From: BOG-908 sp965198855
GTDB lineage: Bacteria; Pseudomonadota; Alphaproteobacteria; Acetobacterales; Acetobacteraceae
Assembly (NCBI GenBank): GCA_965198855.1
Contig: CBDAPZ010000001.1
Span: 806,001 to 870,000, forward strand
Length of the DNA stretch: 64,000 nt
Reading direction: 5' to 3'
Shown: positions 10,151 through 17,127 of the stretch, in pieces
Numbering within the stretch: the stretch's first letter is position 1
How the letters are laid out: each line of letters begins with the position of its first letter
Translations under genes and position numbers: made by a program
Notes under the pieces: model-generated
Database searches by the model: none
What the model saw: the letters and a program-made list of their open reading frames with translations, nothing else
Told to the model about the DNA's origin: nothing

Positions 10151-10197
10151 AAAATTTCTTTGCTTCTTTTTTCAAAAAAGAAGTGCTTCCTTTCTTA
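10147..10197 (+). repeat. Dispersed palindromic repeat, copy 1 (imuB/dnaE2 junction)
   Basis: Core palindrome arms CTTCTTTTTT (10163-10172) and AAAAAAGAAG (10174-10183) are perfect over 10 bp. The element opens with ACATAAAA and ends with GCTTCCTTTCTTA. The left end includes the complement of the dnaE2 ATG (10148-10150). The right end includes the complement of the imuB TAA (10195-10197). It fills the whole intercistronic gap inside the operon. Confidence 0.85.
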
Positions 10198-11724
10198 CCC
10201 GAATATCCCATGAAGAAACCAGGTCAGATCCCCCGTATGTTTGTGCTCCCCGTCTCCACGGCGGAACAACCAGAAGCGTTGTCCTATTGTATCTTCCACG
10301 CTGAAATAATCGCGCACGGCCCAGCGCTCTGCTTCGTTCTTCCACCATTCGCCAAAAATGCGTTCCGGCCCGTCGGCACGTTGCACGCGGTAGGGGCGGC
10401 GTCGCCAGATGAAATGTTTAGGCGCGTGGTCTGGCAAAAGCGCCACCACGATGATGTTTTGTGGCGGTGTGAAGAGGCGTGGCGGACGCGGCAGATTTTC
10501 CGGCCAGGTGCAGTTCCGGCTGCGCGACAAGGGCGAAATTCGTTTTGTCGAGCGTTCCGGCACGTCGCTTTCCACCGGTGCCAGGCGAAAGATCTTTTGC
10601 TGGCCGAGGCGATTGGCGAGAGCGTCGACGAGGCCCGCGAGTTCGCCCGCGCTGGTTTCGGTGCAGAGATCGGACAGGTTTTGCCGTGCACCGAGTTTGT
10701 CCGTCAGCGAGGCGGTGAGCAGCATATGCTCAATGCCGAAGCCTGGATCGATGGTTTCTAGGTGTTCGATCAGCAGCCGTGCCAAATGCTTGGGGTCGCG
10801 ATTGGCGGAAGCGGTGCCGATGCGCAGGCTGGGGTTGGCGCCGTCTACGCGCGCGAAAACCAGGTCGAGCTGGCGCACGCCGAGGCCGCGCTGCAGGCAT
10901 TTGTCGCAGAGGCTTTCGCAGAGCAGTTTTATCGCGCGCGCGAGATTCTCCGGGGTGGCGATAGGTTCCGGAAAACCTAGGCGAGCGCGAGGGATTTCCG
11001 GGATGAGAATGGGTTCGATGGGTTCGGCGGCATGGCCGAGTAGCTGGTCGAGCCGGCCCAGCACCGTCGTGCCGAAGCGTTTGGCCAATGGGGCACGTGG
11101 TGCTGCCATGATCTGGCCGATGGTCTCGAAGCCGAGTTTGCGCAGCGTTTGCAGCGTCTCGTCGGTCAGGCGAAGGGCGGCGGCAGGGAGATGTGCGAAG
11201 ATCTTTGGTGGGCTGCCATGTGGGGCGATGGCGATGTTGCCGTAGCGCGCCAAGGCGTGTGCGGCACCTGGCGTGTCGGCGATGGCGGCGCGTGCGGCAA
11301 AGCTAGCCTGGGTGAGGCGGCCGGTGAGATGGTCGAGCAAGGCGGTTTCGCCGTCATCGGCGCCGTTTGCGTAAAAATGGGTGCAGCCGGTGACGTCGAT
11401 GAACACGCCATCGTCGCAGGGGGCGGCAAGCGGGCTGATATGGCGCAGGCACCAGCCTGCCAGGCGGTGCAGGGCCGCTTCGTCGCCGGCAGGGTCGGCG
11501 TCTTCGACGCGCAAATCGGGGAGCATGGATTGTGCGTGGGCGACCGCCATTCCGGGGGTGACACCGAGGGCCTGAGCGCGTGGGTCGGCGGCCATCACTA
11601 GGCGGCGTGAGCCTTGGCGTGCGGTCGTCAGCAAAGGGCGTGTATCGGGTTCAGGCGATGCGCTGTGAAGGTGCCTTCTGTCGGTCGAGAAATTCGGCAG
11701 GAACAGCGATAAAACCCTGCGCAT
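10195..11724 (-). CDS. imuB: ImuB, Y-family polymerase homologue of the SOS mutasome
   Basis: 509 residues from the start MRRVLSLFLPNF, the usual ImuB N-terminus. The frame is open 12 codons further upstream. It has the Y-family polymerase fold (GVFIDVTGCTHFY, LRKLGFETIGQIMAAPRAPLAKRFG) but lacks a convincing catalytic carboxylate set, as is known for ImuB. ImuB is a scaffold that binds the beta clamp and recruits ImuA and DnaE2. The start overlaps the end of imuA by 74 nt, so the two are coupled. The stop codon is contributed by the palindromic repeat that separates it from dnaE2. Confidence 0.9.
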   Translation of the reverse strand: MRRVLSLFLPNFSTDRRHLHSASPEPDTRPLLTTARQGSRRLVMAADPRAQALGVTPGMAVAHAQSMLPDLRVEDADPAGDEAALHRLAGWCLRHISPLAAPCDDGVFIDVTGCTHFYANGADDGETALLDHLTGRLTQASFAARAAIADTPGAAHALARYGNIAIAPHGSPPKIFAHLPAAALRLTDETLQTLRKLGFETIGQIMAAPRAPLAKRFGTTVLGRLDQLLGHAAEPIEPILIPEIPRARLGFPEPIATPENLARAIKLLCESLCDKCLQRGLGVRQLDLVFARVDGANPSLRIGTASANRDPKHLARLLIEHLETIDPGFGIEHMLLTASLTDKLGARQNLSDLCTETSAGELAGLVDALANRLGQQKIFRLAPVESDVPERSTKRISPLSRSRNCTWPENLPRPPRLFTPPQNIIVVALLPDHAPKHFIWRRRPYRVQRADGPERIFGEWWKNEAERWAVRDYFSVEDTIGQRFWLFRRGDGEHKHTGDLTWFLHGIFG

Positions 11725-12376
11725 CGCATGCCTCCATGATCCAGGTTTTAGGGGTGCCACCGCGGCAGCGTGTGAGGTCGACCTGCCAGCGTGCCCGGCC
11801 TAGGCCGGGCACGGCGATTTTGGTCGAGGGGAGGGGCGTGATGCACCAGCGTGTGCAGGCGGCGTTGTGCGATTCTGCCGCGCGGCTGTCGCGGCGCAGT
11901 GCCAGCGCCATTACGCCTGATTTCTCGGCGGCGAGCACGAGGCGGCGCGATTGCGTCATTTTCAGGTTGAAAACCTCGCCCAGCACGGCGGAAAGGCCGG
12001 GGTTGCGCAAGGCTTCTTCCATGACGAGGAATACGCTTTTATCGTCATGTGCCTGTGCGTGCAAAATACGGTCCGGGTGCAGGCCGGCGCAGGCGAGGCC
12101 GGGGCCGAACAGGTCGGATTTTTGGCTGCACCAGAGTATTGTGTTGGGCAGGCGGGCCATGATCCCGGCGGCGAAAAGGGTAGCGCAGGCGGCGGGGCCA
12201 GCATCGGTGCCGCCGCCTGCGAGTTCGTGCAGGGCGGCGGTGGGCAGGCCAGCTTCGGGGAGATGGGTGTCGATCTCGGGCATGCCGAACCCCAGCGTGC
12301 TGGCGTGGCGGCCGGTGGGCCGCTCCAGCAGGCGGATGCGCCGGCGCAGCGCATCGAGGGTTTGGGAGGAGCTCAT
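11651..12376 (-). CDS. imuA: ImuA, RecA-like SOS mutasome accessory protein
   Basis: 241 residues, first gene of the imuA-imuB-dnaE2 operon. ImuA is a degenerate RecA-fold protein. Here the region LHELAGGGTDAGPAACATLFAAGIM (residues about 50-74) corresponds to the position of the RecA P-loop, and no intact Walker A GKT/S is present, as is common in ImuA. The central WCSQKSDLFGPGLACAGLHPDRI and the C-terminal RGG-containing segment match the family pattern. Its partners ImuB and DnaE2 follow immediately. The ATG directly abuts a LexA operator, and no Shine-Dalgarno sequence is present, so the message may be leaderless. Confidence 0.88.
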   Translation of the reverse strand: MSSSQTLDALRRRIRLLERPTGRHASTLGFGMPEIDTHLPEAGLPTAALHELAGGGTDAGPAACATLFAAGIMARLPNTILWCSQKSDLFGPGLACAGLHPDRILHAQAHDDKSVFLVMEEALRNPGLSAVLGEVFNLKMTQSRRLVLAAEKSGVMALALRRDSRAAESHNAACTRWCITPLPSTKIAVPGLGRARWQVDLTRCRGGTPKTWIMEACDAQGFIAVPAEFLDRQKAPSQRIA

Positions 12377-12391
12377 GTTCTTATTTTGTTC
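12377..12391 (-). promoter_or_regulatory. LexA operator (SOS box) of imuA
   Basis: The plus strand reads GTTCTTATTTTGTTC, an exact match to the alphaproteobacterial LexA direct repeat GTTC-N7-GTTC. It ends one base before the imuA start codon and overlaps the predicted -10 element. LexA binding here would block transcription of imuA-imuB-dnaE2 until DNA damage. The motif match is direct observation; the regulation is inferred from the known behaviour of this cassette. Confidence 0.9.
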
Positions 12392-12411
12392 TCATTGTTG
12401 GGCACGGTCAA
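12383..12411 (-). promoter_or_regulatory. Predicted sigma-70 promoter of imuA-imuB-dnaE2
   Basis: On the minus strand TTGACC (12411-12406) and CAAAAT (12388-12383) are 17 bp apart. The expected start site, about 7 nt after the -10, falls at or next to the A of the imuA ATG (12376). The -10 lies inside the LexA box. This supports LexA repression and a leaderless transcript. Confidence 0.65.
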
Positions 12412-12479
12412 GGTTTTCCGCCGCTCGCTAAACGGAATAGGAACGCTTGATATGTGGGGCGGAGGAACCGAGCGAGCAC

Positions 12480-12512
12480 GTTCTTTTCTGAAGAAAAGAA
12501 CCAAAAGACTTT
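12480..12512 (-). repeat. Dispersed palindromic repeat, copy 2 (split by the IS)
   Basis: Perfect 10-bp arms GTTCTTTTCT (12480-12489) and AGAAAAGAAC (12492-12501) are followed by CAAAAGACTTT. The copy is interrupted after 12512. Its remaining end (CTTTTATGTC) resumes after the IS at about 14691-14701. Removing the IS and one 8-bp duplication restores the usual family end. Confidence 0.85.
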
Positions 12513-12535
12513 GGCGATTATGCACTACTTGACGA
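12513..12535 (+). repeat. Left terminal inverted repeat of the IS
   Basis: 23 bp beginning GGCGATTATGCACTAC, identical to the complement of 14665-14687. Confidence 0.93.
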
Positions 12536-12560
12536 ATTGCCGGAACCTAGGAAGCGGCGC

Positions 12561-12773
12561 CTATTCAGCCGTTTCCGCCAGGAAGGCGGCGCGCTTCACT
12601 TCCTTGCCGGTGGGCTCCATCGCCCTCACTTCGTAGTTGCCATAGTGCTCGGCTGCGTGTGCCTCTGCTCTGGCGCGCGCGCCTTCTCCACTGAACACCT
12701 GCCTGTGTCGCTCACGGTGCTTGACCGACCAGATGGCGGGGCTGCGTTTGGTTTGGATGACTTGGGTGGTCAT
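12561..12773 (-). CDS. Small IS passenger protein, unknown function
   Basis: 70 residues, MTTQVIQTKRSPAIWSVKH..., soluble, charged and Arg/Ala/Glu-rich, with no membrane segment. It lies 12 bp downstream of the membrane-protein passenger gene, in the same direction as the transposase and inside the IS ends. I do not recognise the family. Gene reality is supported by tight spacing, an ATG start and a frame filling the space to the IS end. A role in transposition or in maintaining the element is possible but nothing shows it. Confidence 0.6.
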   Translation of the reverse strand: MTTQVIQTKRSPAIWSVKHRERHRQVFSGEGARARAEAHAAEHYGNYEVRAMEPTGKEVKRAAFLAETAE

Positions 12774-12785
12774 TGTGCCGCTCTG

Positions 12786-13670
12786 CTAGTTCGCATCGTT
12801 CAACCCGTTAAGCTTGTAAAGCAGGATGTCATCCGCTTTGACGTCTTCGCCAACCACAAAGGCATCAATTACTTTGTGCGGCGGATTTCCAGCGGTCACT
12901 ATGTGATAAGCTCCATACGCCAGAAATGTTTGATGATGGACCAGCGGAGCGCCGAACAAATAATCTACACAACCAACCAGCATGAGGGTAAATTTGCCGT
13001 CTTTAGCCGCCAGTCGCTTGCTCTCGATTCCAAGCCCAAGTCGTCCAATGCCGGGATTGTTGGGGTCAAAGGAATCGCTTGGGAAAAGTGTTTCTCCGTT
13101 GCTTGGTTGAGATGTCGCATCACGGATTTCTCTACAGATTTTCATCTGAGTTTCGCGGATGGTTTGCTTTTCCGGGTAGTAGAACAACACCGCTCCTCTA
13201 GCGCCAAAGGCTGGAGATTTTCCGATGTTTTTGACTGTCAGTTCGGGACTCATGCCGCCGATCCTGTCTTGGTCTGGCAAAACTGGCCACCAAGTCAGGT
13301 CCGTCTTTTTGATGGTGACCTTCAACCACGGACGAAGATCAGCAACGGCAGCATCCGCTTGGATACGAGATTCGTGGAAAGCGAGCCAGCCCCCGACCAA
13401 CGCGAAGAAAGAAACGATGAGGGCCGCGCCGGAGAAATTGGCTTGCCGCCTAGCTTGGTACCAATGCTTGGCCTGCTCTGGGCAATCGGGTGGATGTTTT
13501 ATGCCTGGAAATCTGGAGATGATGGAGACCCTTGGCGTGTCGCGGCTTTCGCTATCATTGGCGCTTTTGGCGGTTTTGTTTTTGCAGTGTGGCTTGTGTA
13601 GCGCATCCCAGATGACCATGGCCGCAACAGCAAGCCATGCAACGCTTGCGACTATTATTTCTGCTGACAC
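12786..13670 (-). CDS. IS passenger: two-TM membrane protein of unknown function
   Basis: 294 residues. One hydrophobic helix lies at about residues 3-24 (VASVAWLAVAAMVIW) and another at about 80-97 (GAALIVSFFALVGGWLAF). A long domain of about 190 residues follows, containing LRPWLKV and LTVKNIGKSPAFGA. That pattern (helix pair followed by a beta-rich domain with an NIGKSPA-type motif) is common in uncharacterised bacterial membrane proteins. It sits 34 bp downstream of the transposase gene and is co-directional, so it is probably co-transcribed. It lies between the inverted repeats and therefore moves with the element. Function unknown. Confidence 0.75.
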   Translation of the reverse strand: MSAEIIVASVAWLAVAAMVIWDALHKPHCKNKTAKSANDSESRDTPRVSIISRFPGIKHPPDCPEQAKHWYQARRQANFSGAALIVSFFALVGGWLAFHESRIQADAAVADLRPWLKVTIKKTDLTWWPVLPDQDRIGGMSPELTVKNIGKSPAFGARGAVLFYYPEKQTIRETQMKICREIRDATSQPSNGETLFPSDSFDPNNPGIGRLGLGIESKRLAAKDGKFTLMLVGCVDYLFGAPLVHHQTFLAYGAYHIVTAGNPPHKVIDAFVVGEDVKADDILLYKLNGLNDAN

Positions 13671-13704
13671 CGCTTCCGCCTCCCGTTCGGCTTCTTTTTG
13701 CGGG

Positions 13705-14616
13705 TCAGCACCGCGCTACGGCACTGCCGAAAATGTTAGAGTTGTTCCGGTTATTGTAACGGAACTCAAACTCAGCGACGTAGAGCGGGAGATATTTTTT
13801 GGAGACGTTGTGGAAGGTTCCGAGAATGCCGCGCTTCAAGAGGCTCCAGAACCCGTCGATGGTCTGCGTGTGAACGACGCCCCGGACATACTCGTCAGCG
13901 CCGTGGTGAACCGTGTCATGTGGGATGCCGTTGCGGCGCAGACCGGCATAGACGCCGCTTTCATCGGTAGCGATCAGCTCAACACCTTCGGCCACGGTGC
14001 TACGGATAAAGGCTTCGGCAACGCCCTTGTTCACGTGGGTCACGGCGCGAGCAACCAGCGTCCCCTTGCGGGAGACGGCACCCATGACGGGGAACTTATT
14101 GGCGACACCCGAGCCTTCCAGCTTTTTGCTGTTGTGCCGGTTTTTGTTCTTGCCGCCCACGTAGGTTTCATCGACTTCCACAATGCCGACCAGCTTGCGG
14201 AAATCGGGATCGACCAGACCAGCGCGGACACGCATGCAAAGGTAGTGAGCGGTGCGGTAGGAGCCGAAGCCCATCACGCGTTGCACTTCCAGAGCGGAGA
14301 CGCCTTTCTTGCCGGTCAGCATCATGTGGATGACGCGAAACCAGTTGCGCATACCGACATTCGTGTTCTCGAACGTGGTGCCGACCAGCACGGAGAAGCG
14401 GTAGGACGTGCTCACACCGCACTTCATGCACTCCCACTTGAACGGCATGGTCTTCAACTCGACCACCTTGTCGTTGCCGCAACGGGGGCAAGTGACGCCG
14501 TTCGGCCAACGGCGAGCCTGGAGGTAAGTCTTGCAAGCGTCATCCGTGGGGAACATCGCCTCGAACTGGCCGATGGTCATCTGCTTCGTGAACTGAGCCT
14601 GGGTCTTGCGAGCCAT
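13705..14616 (-). CDS. IS1595-family transposase
   Basis: 303 residues. An N-terminal zinc ribbon uses CPRC (43-46) and CMKC (63-66). The ISXO2-like DDE domain has DETYVGGK with catalytic Asp 149, TDESGVYAGL with Asp 218, and the HTQTIDGFWSLLKRG region ending the catalytic set (Lys 261). These are hallmarks of IS1595-family transposases, which cut and paste DNA and make 8-bp target duplications, as seen here. The frame is intact and the ends are intact, so the element could be active. It is the first gene of the three in the element. Confidence 0.93.
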   Translation of the reverse strand: MARKTQAQFTKQMTIGQFEAMFPTDDACKTYLQARRWPNGVTCPRCGNDKVVELKTMPFKWECMKCGVSTSYRFSVLVGTTFENTNVGMRNWFRVIHMMLTGKKGVSALEVQRVMGFGSYRTAHYLCMRVRAGLVDPDFRKLVGIVEVDETYVGGKNKNRHNSKKLEGSGVANKFPVMGAVSRKGTLVARAVTHVNKGVAEAFIRSTVAEGVELIATDESGVYAGLRRNGIPHDTVHHGADEYVRGVVHTQTIDGFWSLLKRGILGTFHNVSKKYLPLYVAEFEFRYNNRNNSNIFGSAVARC

Positions 14617-14664
14617 AGGAGTGTTCCCCGTGTCTGATAGGGAAACTAGCCCAATCCCAAAGAC

Positions 14665-14687
14665 TCGTCAAGTAGTGCATAATCGCC
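14665..14687 (-). repeat. Right terminal inverted repeat of the IS
   Basis: 23 bp, perfect complement of the left end at 12513-12535. The following 8 bases (14688-14695) duplicate 12505-12512. Confidence 0.93.
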
Positions 14688-14756
14688 AAGACTTTTATGT
14701 CTTAGTGAAGGTAGGATCTGTCCTGACAAACCCAGATCTTTGAGCAGGCATCAATG

Positions 14757-14803
14757 ATAAAGTCTTTTGGTTCTTTTCTTCAGAAAAGAACGCTTCCTTC
14801 CTA
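14757..14803 (+). repeat. Dispersed palindromic repeat, copy 3 (downstream of zapE)
   Basis: Perfect arms GTTCTTTTCT (14770-14779) and AGAAAAGAAC (14782-14791), preceded by AAAGTCTTTTG and followed by GCTTCCTTCCTA. The last three bases (14801-14803) are the complement of the zapE TAG stop codon. It lies only about 60 bp from the IS-split copy 2. Confidence 0.85.
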
Positions 14804-15994
14804 CGTCAAATGTGCCATTGCCAGATAATCCTGGCTCTGCATCTCCTCCAGCCGCGACGCCGTGCGTTCGAATGCCTTCGCACCCTCTCCGCGTGTAAAC
14901 AACTGATCCGGCACCGCATCCGCCGAGGCCACCAGCTTCACACGGTGATCGTACAACGCATCCACCAGCACGATAAACCGACGCGCCTCATCGTAATTGT
15001 CCGGCGACAGACGCGGCACGCCATCCAGCACCAGCGCGTGGAAATGCGTGGCCAATGACAGGTAATCACCGGCGCCCAAGGCCGTCCCGCATAAAGCCGA
15101 GAAATCGAACCGCGCCACACCGGCCGCCGCCAGCGGCACCTCCAGCACCCGCCCCATCACCATCAACTTGTCGCGCCGCGCAGGGGCTCCCGCCGTCAGT
15201 TGGCGAAAGGCTTCGTCCAGCGCGTGCTCGGCCCGCGCACCGGCCGGCACGTGCCAGGTGGGCATCCCGCGCAGACGCTGCCGACGCCAGTCACGCTCTC
15301 CTTGCAGCACCAGTACATCCAGCCGCTGATTGAGCAGCTCGATGAAGGGCAGGAACGCATCGCGCCCGGGCTTGCCGCGAAACAGATCATTCGGCGCGGT
15401 GTTCGAAGTCGCGACCACCACCACGCCGCGGTCGAACAGAGCCTGGAACAGGCGGCCCAGGATCATCGCGTCGGTGATGTCGTTCACTTGGAATTCGTCG
15501 AAGCACAGCAGCGCGGCCTCGCCGGCGATCTGGTCAGCAAGAGGCGGTATGGGGTCGTCGCCGCCGGGATTTCCCGCCCGCCATGCGTGGATGCGCGCAT
15601 GCACTTCCTGCATGAAGCGGTGAAAATGGATGCGCCGCTTCCGGGCAATCTCCATTTCGCCGAAGAACATGTCCATCAGCATGGATTTGCCGCGACCGAC
15701 CTCGCCGACCAGATACAGCCCGTTCGGATGATCCTCCGGCGCACCTTCAGTGGGCCGGCGCCGCAGCAGACGGCTCAGGAACGAGTTTTGCGGCCGCAAA
15801 GGCGGATCGTAGCCGCGCAGCTTCACCCAAAGATCCTGTAGCCGCTCGGCCGCCAGGCGCTGCGCATCGTCTGGTGTCAGTGCTCCCTCGGCGACCAGCG
15901 CCCGGTAAGCAGCCAAGGGTCCACCGCCCACAGCAATGGAGGCGGGGTTCAAGGCCGATTGGGGCAGGGATCGATCCATAATGCTGTGCGGCAT
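14801..15994 (-). CDS. zapE: ZapE/AFG1-family ATPase
   Basis: 397 residues. AAA-type P-loop GEVGRGKS (97-104) and Walker B LCFDEF (164-169), with the family-specific stretches KRRIHFHRFMQEVH and VVVVATSNTAPNDLF. In Escherichia coli ZapE is a Z-ring-associated ATPase; the mitochondrial homologue AFG1 handles misfolded membrane proteins. Length is as expected. ATG at 15994 is used; a second in-frame ATG five codons later (MDRSL) is equally possible. The stop codon lies in the palindromic repeat. It is monocistronic, divergent from a small exported-protein gene. Confidence 0.88.
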   Translation of the reverse strand: MPHSIMDRSLPQSALNPASIAVGGGPLAAYRALVAEGALTPDDAQRLAAERLQDLWVKLRGYDPPLRPQNSFLSRLLRRRPTEGAPEDHPNGLYLVGEVGRGKSMLMDMFFGEMEIARKRRIHFHRFMQEVHARIHAWRAGNPGGDDPIPPLADQIAGEAALLCFDEFQVNDITDAMILGRLFQALFDRGVVVVATSNTAPNDLFRGKPGRDAFLPFIELLNQRLDVLVLQGERDWRRQRLRGMPTWHVPAGARAEHALDEAFRQLTAGAPARRDKLMVMGRVLEVPLAAAGVARFDFSALCGTALGAGDYLSLATHFHALVLDGVPRLSPDNYDEARRFIVLVDALYDHRVKLVASADAVPDQLFTRGEGAKAFERTASRLEEMQSQDYLAMAHLT

Positions 15995-16121
15995 TACCGT
16001 GCGGCAGGCGCGCGGGCAATCCCGAGCCTATGACATCACACCAGCGCGAGCTTTAAGTACTTCTTCAGCGTTATAGCGTTACGAAATTGGAAACTTCTTT
16101 ACTGTGTTTCTGAGGTCACAG

Positions 16122-16373
16122 ATGCGCGAGCTTATTACACTTGCCTGCCTGAGCTTTACTCTAGCGAGCGGCGCCATTGCAGCGGAAAAACCGCACCCCC
16201 ATCGTGCCATGGCGCAACCGGGGCCTGCAGCGCGCGCCGGCTGCCTGGACCAGTCGAGGCTGACAGCCCAGCACACCGCCTACACCGCGGCGTCAGATGT
16301 GATGCCGCCGCGCTGTGGCCGGTTGTTGTCGACGGATACGCTTGTTTCTGCCCGGCACTGGGATCAGACCTGA
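16122..16373 (+). CDS. Small exported protein, unknown function
   Basis: 83 residues from the ATG at 16122, with TGAGG about 8 nt upstream. A probable signal peptide (MRELITLACLSFTLASGAIAA) is followed by a His/Pro-rich start of the mature chain (EKPHPHRAM) and two cysteines (GCLDQ, PPRCG) that could form a disulphide in the periplasm. No family is recognised. It sits between divergent zapE and the downstream oxygenase. The signal peptide and Shine-Dalgarno favour a real gene, but the short length leaves doubt. Confidence 0.45.
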   Translation: MRELITLACLSFTLASGAIAAEKPHPHRAMAQPGPAARAGCLDQSRLTAQHTAYTAASDVMPPRCGRLLSTDTLVSARHWDQT

Positions 16374-16425
16374 GTCCTGGCTTCCCGCCTTGCAGGGTTA
16401 GCCTCAAATGGGCATTTAAGTCTCT

Positions 16426-17079
16426 ATGATGCTTGCGACACAGCTTTTATCCGACGGCCTTATGCTCGATTACGGTGCCTTTGATGATGCACCGCTGGCC
16501 ACCGATCCTTTTACCCATATCGTCGTTCGGGAATTCCTGCCTCCTGAAGCATTGGCACGAATTTACGCCGAAATACCGCGACGCGATCGCGGTGGATCAT
16601 TTCCCCCGCAGGCACTGTCTCTGGGGCCCACAGCCAAAGCGCTGATGCGCGAACTCGAAGGCCCGGTGCTTCGCCATGCGGTCGGTGAAAAGTTCGGGTT
16701 AGCGCTCGAAGACGCGCCTTCCATGCTCACAGTGCGTCTCGCCACGCGCGAGAAAGATGGGCAGATACACACGGATTCGCGGGCAAAGCGCGTGACGGCG
16801 TTGCTGTATCTCAACCCGCCATCCGCTGCGTTCGAGAAACAGGATGGTTGCCTAAGGCTGATGCGTTCCGCGCATGATCTGGAAGATTATGCCGTCGAGG
16901 TGCCACCGACCGACGGCACGCTTCTCGTTTTCCCAAACAGCCCTACAAGTTGGCACGGCCACCGCACCCATGTCGGCCAGCGCTATTCTGTTCAGCTCAA
17001 CTATATGACGAACGACGCAAAGGCTCGTACCGAGCTGCGCCGCCACAAGATTTCAGCATTTTTCAAGCGCTACATATAA
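16426..17079 (+). CDS. 2-oxoglutarate/Fe(II)-dependent dioxygenase-like protein
   Basis: 217 residues. The iron facial triad is visible as H115-x-D117 in GQIHTDSRAKRVTALLYLN and H177 in SWHGHRTHVG, with R186 (GQRYSVQLNY) placed to bind 2-oxoglutarate. This is the layout of prolyl-hydroxylase-like (P4H-type) oxygenases, which hydroxylate a peptide or small molecule in the cytoplasm. The substrate is not indicated by neighbours. The first two codons are both ATG-type (MM). The TAA stop (17077-17079) lies at the start of a palindromic repeat copy. Confidence 0.82.
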   Translation: MMLATQLLSDGLMLDYGAFDDAPLATDPFTHIVVREFLPPEALARIYAEIPRRDRGGSFPPQALSLGPTAKALMRELEGPVLRHAVGEKFGLALEDAPSMLTVRLATREKDGQIHTDSRAKRVTALLYLNPPSAAFEKQDGCLRLMRSAHDLEDYAVEVPPTDGTLLVFPNSPTSWHGHRTHVGQRYSVQLNYMTNDAKARTELRRHKISAFFKRYI

Positions 17080-17127
17080 TAAAAGTCTTTTGCTGCTTTT
17101 CTTCAGAAAAGAAGTGCTGCCCTTCTA
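17076..17127 (+). repeat. Dispersed palindromic repeat, copy 4 (between convergent oxygenase and dmeF)
   Basis: Arms CTGCTTTTCT (17093-17102) and AGAAAAGAAG (17105-17114), one mismatch in 10. Preceded by AATAAAAGTCTTTTG and ending CCCTTCTA. It holds the stop codons of both convergent genes: TAA at 17077-17079 and the complement of TAG at 17125-17127. Confidence 0.82.

Larger units (their letters stand above)
12505..14695 (-). mobile_element. IS1595-family insertion sequence with two passenger genes, with 8-bp target duplications
   Basis: The element proper is 12513-14687 (2,175 bp). Terminal inverted repeats of 23 bp, perfectly matched, begin GGCGATTATGCACTAC at 12513-12535 and in complement at 14665-14687. 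They are flanked by direct 8-bp duplications AAGACTTT (12505-12512 and 14688-14695). Eight-base duplications and ends starting GG are characteristic of the IS1595 family, and the transposase agrees. Inside are the transposase and two non-transposase genes, all on the minus strand and closely spaced. It is structurally complete and looks recent, because the duplications are identical. It landed inside a copy of the dispersed palindromic repeat. Confidence 0.93.

Noticed and set aside
13225..14637. 470-residue plus-strand frame over the transposase
   Set aside because: Antisense to an intact, recognisable IS1595 transposase. Its translation has no family features.
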